A DNA stretch of 34,034 nucleotides from assembly GCA_016180805.1 (NCBI GenBank), contig JACPAM010000202.1, forward strand, positions 1-34,034, written 5' to 3'. This DNA comes from Deltaproteobacteria bacterium. Lineage in GTDB: Bacteria > Desulfobacterota > Binatia > UBA9968. Each line of letters opens with the position of its first letter. Within the stretch, counting starts at the first letter, position 1. The position numbers and the translations under genes were made by a program. Below the pieces are notes generated by a model. It saw only the letters and a program-made list of their open reading frames with translations, made no database searches and was not told the origin of the DNA. Shown piece after piece: positions 16,083 through 23,707 of this stretch.

Positions 16083-16476
16083 GCGCTACCCGCCCGAAGA
16101 TCCCAGGGAATGGTTGAATCGGGCTCGAAGCAACCTTGCTCGAGCCAAGGTTAAGCACAAAGGGGTGTACCTAGAAGATCTCTGCTTCGATGCTCAGCAG
16201 GCTGCGGAAAAGGCCATAAAGGCAGTGTTAATTAAACAGGATGTGAAATTTCCCTATATTCACGACCTGGCTGAGCTTCTTACCCTGGTGGGAGAGACCG
16301 GCATAAAGATTCCAAAGTCCATGAGGGTGGCAGGAGAGCTAAGTAAGTTCGCAATTTTTACGCGCTATCCTTTCGAAAGTTCTCCCATAGAAGAAAAAGA
16401 ATATAGGCAGTCAGTTAAGATCGCGGAGCAAGTCGTTAAGTGGGCCGAGAAAATCATCTCGGGAAAGCGGCGATAA
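16075..16476 (+). CDS. HEPN domain protein (toxin partner of MNT)
   Basis: 133 residues from ATG 16075, which overlaps the MNT stop; the longer upstream frame lies in the MNT gene. HEPN features: WLNRARSNLARAK, the helix LCFDAQQAAEKAIKAVLI (37-53), HDLAELL (63-69), and FTRYPFESSP (95-104) holding the Arg-Tyr of the common RYP motif. These proteins are small all-alpha RNases, usually toxins held in check by the MNT partner. It ends six bases before the HsdR start, so the three genes look like one operon. Confidence 0.9.
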   Translation: MPKRYPPEDPREWLNRARSNLARAKVKHKGVYLEDLCFDAQQAAEKAIKAVLIKQDVKFPYIHDLAELLTLVGETGIKIPKSMRVAGELSKFAIFTRYPFESSPIEEKEYRQSVKIAEQVVKWAEKIISGKRR

Positions 16477-16482
16477 AGAACT

Positions 16483-19401
16483 ATGCCTAGCCTCGCCTCG
16501 GAAAGAGCCGCGGTTCAAGACCCCCTGATCAGCTATGCGGTTGAAATCGGGTGGGCCTACTTGTCGCCGGAGCAGGCTTTGACGCTCAGGCGGGGGCAGA
16601 GTGGGACGCTTCTCTATCCGATCCTAAGAGACAAGCTCATTGCCCTTAATCCCGGCATCGTTACGGTAGAAAACGTTGATCAGGTTATTGGCAAGATCGA
16701 GAGTGTCCGAAACAACATCGAGGGGAATGCGGAGGTTCTGGCGTGGCTAAGGGGTGAACGGTCTGTTTATGTCGAGAATGAGAAGCGGCAGCGGAACGTC
16801 ACCCTCATCGACTTCGAGCACCCGGCTTACAATACTTTCCATGTCACCGACGAATGGCAATACACAAACGGGCAACACACCAACCGGACTGACGTGCTCC
16901 TTCTTATTAATGGGATGCCCGTGGCGCTGGTGGAAACCAAGGGCGCCGCGAAGCAGGAGGGAATCGAGGAAGGGATCACTCAGGTTCGCCGCTATCACCT
17001 TGAGACGCCCGAGATGATGACGGCGCCGCAGGTCTTTAACGTGACGCACCTCATCGACTTCTATTACGGCGTTACCTGGAACCTGGATCGGAAGGACATT
17101 TTTGACTGGAAGGACGAGGAGAAGGGCAACTTCGAGAGAAAGGTGAAGCGCTTCTTTGCCCGGGAACGCTTCCTCAAGCTCCTGGGCGAATGGATCGTCT
17201 TTTACACAAAGGATGATGAGCTAAAAAAAATCGTCTTGAGGCAACACCAAATGCGGGCGGTAGATAAGGTTGTGGAGCGCGCCTTAGACCCGGAAAGGAA
17301 CAGAGGTCTCATATGGCACACTCAAGGTTCTGGGAAGACTTTCACGATGATCAAGGCGGCGGGGCAGATCCTAAGCCATGCGGCCTTCGACCTGCCTGCC
17401 GCGACCCGCACGGCGCAGGCAGGGAAGCCGACTGTGATCATGCTCGTGGACAGAAACGAGCTTGAAGGCCAGCTTTCCGGTTGGATCGAAAGCGTTCTCG
17501 GCGAGGGACGGGCCGAGGTCGCCAGGAGCAAGCAACACCTGCGGGAGATACTGGCGTCTGATTACAGGGGCTTGGTTGTCTCAATGATCCACAAGTTCGA
17601 CCGCGTAGACGCGGACCTGTGCACGCGCAATAATGTCTTTGTCTTGGTGGACGAGGCGCATCGTTCGACCAGTGGAGACCTTGGCATTTACCTTTTAGCC
17701 GCGCTTCCCAACGCCACTTTCATCGGCTTTACGGGAACGCCGATCGACAGGATCGCCTACGGCAAAGGGACATTCAAGGTTTTCGGCAAAGATGATCCCC
17801 AGGAATATCTGGATAAATACTCGATCTCGGAGTCCATTGAAGATGGCACGACGGTCAAGCTCCATTACGCGCTCGCCGCCAATGACATCCGGGTGCCGCG
17901 GGAACAACTTGAAGAGGAATTTCTCGGTCTCGTGGAGGCCGAGGGCATAAGCGACATCGAGGAACTGAACAAGATACTCGACAGAGCGATAAAGCTAAAG
18001 GCGTTTTTGAAAGCTTCGAGCCGCGTCGACAAGGTGGCTCGGTTTGTGGCCGACCATTTCAGGGAAAATGTCGAGCCCATGGGCTACAAGGCGTTTCTCG
18101 TGGGAGTCGACCGCGAAGCGTGCGCGCTTTATAAACAGGCCTTGGACAAGTATTTGCCCACCGCCTACTCAACCGTCGTATACACGGCGGCCCATAACGA
18201 CAGTCCGCTTTTGGCCAGCTATCACCTGAGCGAAGATGACGAGAAGAAAGTCCGCAAGGCCTTTATTAAGAAAGAGCTGCTCCCGAAGATTCTCATCGTC
18301 ACTGAAAAGTTGCTGACCGGCTTTGACGCGCCGATCCTCTACTGCATGTACCTGGATAAGCCGATGCGAGACCACGCGCTTCTTCAGGCCATTGCCCGCG
18401 TCAACCGCCCGTATGAAGAAGAGGGACAACTCACGAAGCCGGCTGGATTGGTCCTCGATTTTGTCGGCATCTTCGAGAATCTGGAAAAGGCGCTGGCCTT
18501 CGATTCGGAAGTTGTTGCAAGTGTCATTCAAAATATCAATGTCCTGAAGGATCGGTTCGCGGCTCTGATGAGAGAGCAGGCCCCCGTCTACCTTGCGCTC
18601 TATCAGGGGCCCGTTGACGACAAGACCATTGGGCGGGCCATCGAAGCATTTGCGGATAAGCAGGAGCGCGAGCGATTTTGCCAGTTCTTCAAAGAGCTTC
18701 AGACGCTCTACGAGATTATTTCTCCCGATCCGTTTTTGCGAGACTATATCCACGACTACGGGAGACTCTCGTTTCTCTACGAGCTTGTCCGCAATGCATT
18801 TGTCCGTTATCCCGGCCTCTACTGGGACATTGCGAAGAAAACCGAGGGGCTGGTTCGGGAGATGGCGGAAGCCTATGGCCTTGAGAGGACGCTTCACCTT
18901 ACTAAAATCGATGAGAAGGCGCTTTCGGCTCTGAAGCGGTTCCCGTCATCCGATACGGTAAAAATTATCAACCTCGGCAAAAGCTTGATAGATGCTGTTT
19001 TTAGAGAAGCCACCAAGCAACCCTATCTTTTACCCATAGGCGAACGGGCCGAGACCATCCTCGATTGGTACGACAACCGCCAGTTGAGCACCCAGGAGGC
19101 TTTAAAACAGCTTGAAAAACTCCTTTCCCAATACATTGAAGCCCGTAAAGAACATGAGCAAAGCGGGCTGGACCTTAATACGTTTACGATCTACTGGGCG
19201 CTCAAGCAGGCAAATGCGCCTGAGCCTGAGAAAATCGCGCCGTTGTTGAACGCCGCTTTTGGTCGTTTTGCAAATTATCGCCATAACGCCGCCGACCTTC
19301 GCCAGCTTAAAGCCGAGCTATATAAGTCGCTCCTGCCTGCCGTCGGGAAAGAACGGATGGTGGAGCTTGTGGAGCGAATTCTTACATCGAAGACGAAATG
19401 A
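16483..19401 (+). CDS. hsdR: Type I restriction endonuclease R subunit, no M or S subunit nearby
   Basis: 972 residues, full length for HsdR. N-terminal PD-(D/E)xK nuclease: Asp137 (NRTDVLLL) and Glu151-x-Lys153 (ALVETKGAAK). SF2 motor: Walker A TQGSGKT (280-286), DEAH (390-393), TGTP (417-420) and IARVNRPYEEE further on. A C-terminal helical region follows, for contact with the methyltransferase. In type I systems it cleaves DNA after ATP-driven translocation, guided by HsdS and HsdM. Neither is encoded on either side here: MNT-HEPN lies upstream and an SDR downstream. A 33-bp palindrome is inserted in frame at 17391-17423, between Walker A and the DEAH box, encoding roughly LPAATRTAQAG. Confidence 0.95.
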   Translation: MPSLASERAAVQDPLISYAVEIGWAYLSPEQALTLRRGQSGTLLYPILRDKLIALNPGIVTVENVDQVIGKIESVRNNIEGNAEVLAWLRGERSVYVENEKRQRNVTLIDFEHPAYNTFHVTDEWQYTNGQHTNRTDVLLLINGMPVALVETKGAAKQEGIEEGITQVRRYHLETPEMMTAPQVFNVTHLIDFYYGVTWNLDRKDIFDWKDEEKGNFERKVKRFFARERFLKLLGEWIVFYTKDDELKKIVLRQHQMRAVDKVVERALDPERNRGLIWHTQGSGKTFTMIKAAGQILSHAAFDLPAATRTAQAGKPTVIMLVDRNELEGQLSGWIESVLGEGRAEVARSKQHLREILASDYRGLVVSMIHKFDRVDADLCTRNNVFVLVDEAHRSTSGDLGIYLLAALPNATFIGFTGTPIDRIAYGKGTFKVFGKDDPQEYLDKYSISESIEDGTTVKLHYALAANDIRVPREQLEEEFLGLVEAEGISDIEELNKILDRAIKLKAFLKASSRVDKVARFVADHFRENVEPMGYKAFLVGVDREACALYKQALDKYLPTAYSTVVYTAAHNDSPLLASYHLSEDDEKKVRKAFIKKELLPKILIVTEKLLTGFDAPILYCMYLDKPMRDHALLQAIARVNRPYEEEGQLTKPAGLVLDFVGIFENLEKALAFDSEVVASVIQNINVLKDRFAALMREQAPVYLALYQGPVDDKTIGRAIEAFADKQERERFCQFFKELQTLYEIISPDPFLRDYIHDYGRLSFLYELVRNAFVRYPGLYWDIAKKTEGLVREMAEAYGLERTLHLTKIDEKALSALKRFPSSDTVKIINLGKSLIDAVFREATKQPYLLPIGERAETILDWYDNRQLSTQEALKQLEKLLSQYIEARKEHEQSGLDLNTFTIYWALKQANAPEPEKIAPLLNAAFGRFANYRHNAADLRQLKAELYKSLLPAVGKERMVELVERILTSKTK
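17391..17423. repeat. 33-bp palindromic repeat inside hsdR (copy B)
   Basis: CCTGCCTGCCGCG...GCACGGCGCAGGCAGG; 28 of 33 positions equal the copy at 8084-8116 in CoxG. It adds eleven codons without breaking the frame. Confidence 0.7.
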
Positions 19402-19438
19402 GAAGTAAAGGACGCACGAATACCAAAGGACGCTCGCC

Positions 19439-20236
19439 ATGGATTTAAAGCTCGAAGGCAAAAAAGCGCTAGTGACCGGCGCCAGCCGGGGTATCGGCAA
19501 GGCGATCGCTCGACAGCTTGCCCGCGAGGGAGTCGATTGCGCGATCTGCGCCCGCACGGAAGGCGCGCTTAAGGCGGCGGCTGAGGAGCTTGAGCGGGAG
19601 ACGGGAAGGCACGTGCTTCCCATCGTCGCCGACATTTCTCAGGCCGGCTCCATCAAGCGCCTGGTGGACACCGCCAGCACGGGTTTGGGAGGCATCGATA
19701 TCCTGGTCAACAATGCCGGTCGCGTCTCGGGTGGAGTCGCTGAGGATTTTGCCGGCGTAACCGATGATCTCATCCTGCGTGATTTCGAGGAGAGGGTGCT
19801 CGGCTATCTCCGCTGTGCGCGCGCCGTGGTCCCCCTAATGAAGAGCGCTGGCTGGGGCCGGGTCATCAATATCGGCGGTATGGCCGCGCGGACCGCCGGC
19901 GCCATCAGTGCAGGCGCAAGGAATGCGGCGACGGTGCACCTGACGAAGTCGCTTGCGGTCGAGCTGGGGCGCTGGGGGATCAACGTGAATGCGATTCACC
20001 CCGGGGCCACCGTTACGGAGAGCTTGGGCGAGCGCCTGTCCGGTCGGGCGGCGCGCCGGGGAGTCACGGTCGAGGAGTTGACCCAACAGATCGCCGCGAA
20101 CGTTTCCATCGGCAGGCTCGTCACGGCCGAAGAAATCGCCTATGTCGCCGCGTTTCTCGCCTCGCCTCTTTCCGTGGGCATTAATGGCGAAGTGATGGTG
20201 GTCTCAGGCGGTGTGGGTTCCGCCGTCCACTACTGA
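19439..20236 (+). CDS. SDR family oxidoreductase with altered active site
   Basis: 265 residues, typical for classical short-chain dehydrogenases. The NAD(P)-binding TGASRGIG (13-20) and NNAG (91-94) are intact, as are INVNAIHPGATVTE and the C-terminal NGEVMVVSGG. In place of the catalytic Tyr-x-x-x-Lys, the sequence reads ISAGARNAATVHLTK (156-170), with no Tyr and with Asn where Lys is expected. The usual serine region reads INIGGMA. So it binds the nucleotide but may not use standard SDR chemistry. It is followed by a repeat and an MDR dehydrogenase. No membrane segments. Confidence 0.9.
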   Translation: MDLKLEGKKALVTGASRGIGKAIARQLAREGVDCAICARTEGALKAAAEELERETGRHVLPIVADISQAGSIKRLVDTASTGLGGIDILVNNAGRVSGGVAEDFAGVTDDLILRDFEERVLGYLRCARAVVPLMKSAGWGRVINIGGMAARTAGAISAGARNAATVHLTKSLAVELGRWGINVNAIHPGATVTESLGERLSGRAARRGVTVEELTQQIAANVSIGRLVTAEEIAYVAAFLASPLSVGINGEVMVVSGGVGSAVHY

Positions 20237-20270
20237 CAGCGTGGCCCACTTCCATCCATCAGAAAAAGGC

Positions 20271-20462
20271 ATGCGCGCGCTCAATTGGAACGGTAAACTA
20301 CGCTCCCTCGGGGAACGCGCTCTCGGCTGCGGCCGATGGGTCCGTGCCATGAGTCGTATCGTCTGTGATCGGACGTCCGCAGCCTCGCTCGCGCTCTCCT
20401 CGTTCGCGTGGACAGCTTTCGCGCCTCGAAAATAGCCATGCGCGCCCTCAATTGGAATGGTA
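20271..20462 (+). repeat. Duplicated dehydrogenase start flanking a repeat insertion
   Basis: The 25 bases at 20271-20295 (ATGCGCGCGCTCAATTGGAA then CGGTA) recur at 20438-20462 with two changes. Between them lies the short repeat copy. The first ATG has an AAGG four bases upstream but its frame stops at 20435 after 54 codons; the second opens the complete dehydrogenase. Confidence 0.75.
20302..20396 (+). repeat. Short copy of the dispersed repeat (empty site for the 62-bp element)
   Basis: Matches the 11160-11320 copy from GCTCCCTCGGGG to the terminal GCGCTC, but lacks the 62-bp element and one CTCG. It sits between the two copies of the dehydrogenase start. Confidence 0.85.
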
Positions 20463-21388
20463 GCGAGTTCAGCCTGGATCCGGCCTATCCGACGCCCGCG
20501 GCCGACGATCTTTCGTCCCTCATCCGGGTTCGGCTCGCCGGCATCTGCTCCACGGATCTCCAGATTTTGCGCGGCTATATGGGGTTTCGCGGTGTCCTCG
20601 GACACGAAATGGTGGGTGAAGTGGTGGAGGGGCCTCGGGAGCTTGTCGGGAAGCGGGTGGTCAGCGAGATCAATTTCGCCTGCGGGCGATGCGAGTCTTG
20701 CGGCATCGGGCTCGGTCGGCACTGCCCGAGGCGTCGGGTGATGGGCATTCTCGGCGCTGGCGGGAGCTTCGCCGAATATGTGGCAGCTCCGACCGAAAAC
20801 CTCCACCTCGTGCCCGATGGCTTGTCCGACGAAGAAGCGGTTTTCACTGAGCCCCTGGCCGCGGCCTTTGAGATTCTGGAGCAGGTCGAACTGAACTTTT
20901 CGGACGAGGTGCTTGTGCTGGGAGACGGCAAGCTGGGACTCCTCTGCGCTCAGGCTCTAAGATTGACCGGTGCCCGCGTGAGCGCGGTGGGAAAGCATGA
21001 GAAGAAGCTCGCAATCTTAAAGAAACTTGGCATCCGTGCGCTCCCCCTATCTGATTGGAAACCTCACCCCTGTGATGTGGTGGTCGAAGCTACGGGATCG
21101 ACTTCGGGCCTCAAGATAGCGATAGACGCGGTGCGGCCGCGCGGGACGCTGGTTTTGAAAAGTACGCTCGCGCACGATCACTCGCTATCGCTGGCGCCGG
21201 TAGTTATCAACGAGATCACGGTAGTGGGCTCGCGCTGCGGGCCTTTCCCGCCGGCCCTCGAGGCCCTGGCAAACAAGAGTATTTCGGTGACGCCGTTGAT
21301 CGAAAAAGTCTATCCCTTAAACGAAGGGGTCGAGGCTGTGGCCGACGCAGGCCGCTCAGGCGCTCTTAAGGTCCTGCTTCGACCGTGA
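20438..21388 (+). CDS. Zinc-dependent MDR alcohol/threonine-type dehydrogenase
   Basis: 316 residues from ATG 20438. Catalytic zinc ligands: Cys37 (GICSTD), His56-Glu57 (LGHEMVGEV). The structural zinc loop ACGRCESCGIGLGRHC supplies Cys82, 85, 88 and 96. VLVLGDGKLGLLCAQALRL is the Rossmann nucleotide-binding segment. The closest pattern is sorbitol/threonine dehydrogenase-like MDR enzymes, which oxidise secondary alcohols with NAD(P). At about 316 residues it is slightly short. The upstream region carries a duplicated start and a repeat insertion, so expression may be altered. No strong ribosome site precedes this ATG. Confidence 0.93.
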   Translation: MRALNWNGSEFSLDPAYPTPAADDLSSLIRVRLAGICSTDLQILRGYMGFRGVLGHEMVGEVVEGPRELVGKRVVSEINFACGRCESCGIGLGRHCPRRRVMGILGAGGSFAEYVAAPTENLHLVPDGLSDEEAVFTEPLAAAFEILEQVELNFSDEVLVLGDGKLGLLCAQALRLTGARVSAVGKHEKKLAILKKLGIRALPLSDWKPHPCDVVVEATGSTSGLKIAIDAVRPRGTLVLKSTLAHDHSLSLAPVVINEITVVGSRCGPFPPALEALANKSISVTPLIEKVYPLNEGVEAVADAGRSGALKVLLRP

Positions 21389-21472
21389 GGAATAGCGAGC
21401 AGCGAGGCTCACTCATCACTATGACAAACGTCAGAATACTTGCTACATCCACTGTAATTTCCCTGTGACCTT

Positions 21473-21520
21473 ACCCTCACTCTAACCCTCTCCCTGCCAG
21501 GGAGAGGGAAGGGTGAGGGT
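21473..21520. repeat. Long intergenic inverted repeat between convergent genes
   Basis: ACCCTCAC(TCTA)ACCCTCTCCCT and its near-complement AGGGAGAGGGAAGGGTGAGGGT surround a three-base loop. This CCCTCTCCC-type palindrome is a common bacterial REP-like sequence. It lies between the dehydrogenase and the sirtuin stops and could end transcription from either side, although no T-run follows. Confidence 0.7.
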
Positions 21521-21579
21521 CAAAAAGGCTTCGGCAGAGGGGCCAGAAATATAACAGAATTAAAGACGTTTGTATTAGT

Positions 21580-22326
21580 TTAACTGTCTGCGAGTAGTGG
21601 ATTTAGCTCGCGAAAAAACTCTCCGATCGCGCCTCTATAATTGAAATCCGCGAGGTCGTCCAGCGGCGTGGGGTCGCGGTTGATGATGGCGAGCATGGCC
21701 CCGCCTTGCTTGGCGATCACCGGGAAGGAGGCGGCGGGCTGCACGACGAGGGAGGAGCCGACAACGATGAAGATCTTCGCGGCCTGACTCCATTCCTGGG
21801 CACGTCTCATGGCTTCAACAGGCATCGGCTGGCCGAAAGATATGGTTGCAGGTTTGAGCGGGCCCCCACAGGTGTCGCAAGGCGCGGGAGGCTGTGGAAG
21901 TCGAGCGTAGATCGGCTCCGGGTCGAACTCCTTTCCGCATTGCAGGCAAGTAATTTTCCGGTCGGTCCCGTGGAGTTCGACGATCTTTTCTTCCGAGACT
22001 CCCGCCAGGCCGTGTAGGCCATCGACATTTTGCGTGATCAGGCCGAGCAACTGTTCTCTCTTTTCAAACGCCGCGATCGCATTATGGCCGATGTTGGGCT
22101 TGACGTTTTTATAAAGTTTGTGGGTTTCCTTCTTCATCTTCCAGTAGCGGACCCGCGCCTCCTCGCTGTTGAGAAACTCGTCGAAGTAGACGGGCTGATA
22201 CCTGGTCCAGATTCCGCCTGGGCTTCGGAAGTCGGGCACGCCCGATTCCGTGCTGATGCCCGCACCGGTGAAAAAGACGATCTCTCTGCATCCGCGGATA
22301 CGGGCGGCGAATTCGTTAAGCATCAT
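21580..22326 (-). CDS. cobB: NAD-dependent protein deacylase, sirtuin (Sir2/CobB) family
   Basis: 248 residues. NAD-binding GAGISTESGVPDFRSPGG starts at residue 21, TQNVDGLH is at 98-105, and the catalytic His119 is in VELHGTD. The zinc knuckles are Cys127/Cys130 (CLQC) and Cys150/Cys153 (CDTC). These remove acetyl or other acyl groups from lysines using NAD. Length and motifs fit bacterial CobB-type class III/U proteins. The start is MMLNEF at 22326; the second Met three bases later is equally possible. It is separated by about 100 bases from the broken MFS gene upstream on the same strand. Confidence 0.95.
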   Translation of the reverse strand: MMLNEFAARIRGCREIVFFTGAGISTESGVPDFRSPGGIWTRYQPVYFDEFLNSEEARVRYWKMKKETHKLYKNVKPNIGHNAIAAFEKREQLLGLITQNVDGLHGLAGVSEEKIVELHGTDRKITCLQCGKEFDPEPIYARLPQPPAPCDTCGGPLKPATISFGQPMPVEAMRRAQEWSQAAKIFIVVGSSLVVQPAASFPVIAKQGGAMLAIINRDPTPLDDLADFNYRGAIGEFFRELNPLLADS

Positions 22327-22426
22327 CGGCGTTGTTCCAAGTTTAAGGGCCGATGCAGTTTAATACAAGCGCATTAAGTCGTGTCACATTTTGCACTTTG
22401 AAATTCGCAATCCCGTAGGGAAGGTG

Positions 22427-23519
22427 TCAACGGCCCAAGACCTCCTGTCGTCGCTGCCAGTTGATGCTCGCGCGCACGGCGAAGTAGGAAACAACGAATG
22501 TCACGACCCCAAGAGCAAAAGCCAAGCGGTACGAACCCGTGAGGTCGAAGAGGGCTCCGCCGAGCCAGGACCCCAGCGCCATCCCGATTCCAAAGCCGAT
22601 CTCGAGGAAGCCGAAGATGGTGCCTACGTGGCTGCCGCCGAAGATATCGCCGATGACCGCCCCGTAAGTGGGATTGCCGGCGGCATGGCCAATCCCGAAT
22701 AGAACAGCCGCCGCATAGACGAACCAAACCGGAAAGTCCGGGTTGAGCACAGCCAGACCAGCGGCTCCTGCCCGCGAAGAGCTTCTCGAAGCCTTCCTGC
22801 ACCAGGTGTGCCACGACGTGCGTGTAAAAAATATAGAGACCTGTCCCAAGGGCGAGGTGCCCCACGGTGATGCTCCAGAAGGGAAACGAGCGCAGCGCAG
22901 CCTTGAGCGTCCACCGCCGGGTTTGAGGCGGTTTTCGGCGCCTCGCCTCGTGGCCGTCGACGGCCGAGAGCAGCTCCCCGTCGGGGAGTTGCCCTATCTC
23001 GGAGGGGCTCCGGCGCTGGAGAAAGGCGTTGGTCGGGACGAGGGCGCACAGGGTAAGCGCGCCGAGCAGCATGAACGCGGAGCGCCATCCCGTAAGCGAT
23101 ATGAGGAGTTGAGTTAGCGGAACGAGGAGCAGCATCCCGAAACCTTGCCCCATGGTCGCGAGACCCATAGCCGTGCCTCGGCGGCGCACGAACCAATGGG
23201 AGATGAGGGCGCTCTGGCTGACGAAGCCCAACACTCCTTGGCCCATAGCGACAATGACGCCATAGGAAAGGGAGAGTTCCCACAGCGAACGGCTCAAGCC
23301 CGAGATCAACAACCCCGAGCCGATCAGCAATCCCCCAAGGGGCATCAACGCGCGGTTAATCGAGACGATGCTCGCGCCGACTCCGTGGGACCAACGAAAG
23401 TCCTCCAGCAACGCGACGTAAAAGACGCTGAAGGATCCGGATACCCCGCGCACGAACGTCGTGTTGCAAAAGCTCAAGGCAAGGATTACATAGCCGTAAC
23501 AGAACGCGCGCGGCGCCAT
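22427..23519 (-). pseudogene. MFS transporter, broken by a deletion and frameshift
   Basis: From MAPRAFCYGYVILAL (ATG 23519) the frame codes for a normal MFS N-terminal half with LMPLGGLLIGSGLLISGLS and HWFVRRRGTAMGLATMGQGFG, up to EGFEKLFAG near 22775. MFS sequence resumes in another frame at AGAAGLAVLNPDFPVW and runs through FGIGHAAGNPTYGAVIGDIF to a stop at 22427. The total is about 364 codons against the usual 400-420, and the loop normally following the seventh/eighth helix is missing, so a deletion rather than one wrong base is likely. A start further upstream at 23573 is possible. Monocarboxylate/oxalate-type MFS is the likely class. Confidence 0.8.
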
Positions 23520-23632
23520 TAAACCGGCACTATATGGGGAAACTGCCGTAGGTGTCAAAAGTGGAGGGGTCATGGGCCAAATGGGTCTGGACTTTCTAAA
23601 AGGGTGTAGTAGGCTAAGCGGGTAAGCGGGTC

Positions 23633-23662
23633 TTGACCTTTTCTATAAGGATTTGCGATAAT
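23633..23662 (+). promoter_or_regulatory. Sigma-70-type promoter of the histidine kinase gene
   Basis: TTGACC (23633-23638) and GATAAT (23657-23662) are 18 bases apart and lie 46 bases before the kinase ATG. Confidence 0.5.
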
Positions 23663-23707
23663 CGCCCCCTGTTGCTGGCGGACTGAGCTGTAGGTGCCAT
23701 ACTTTTT

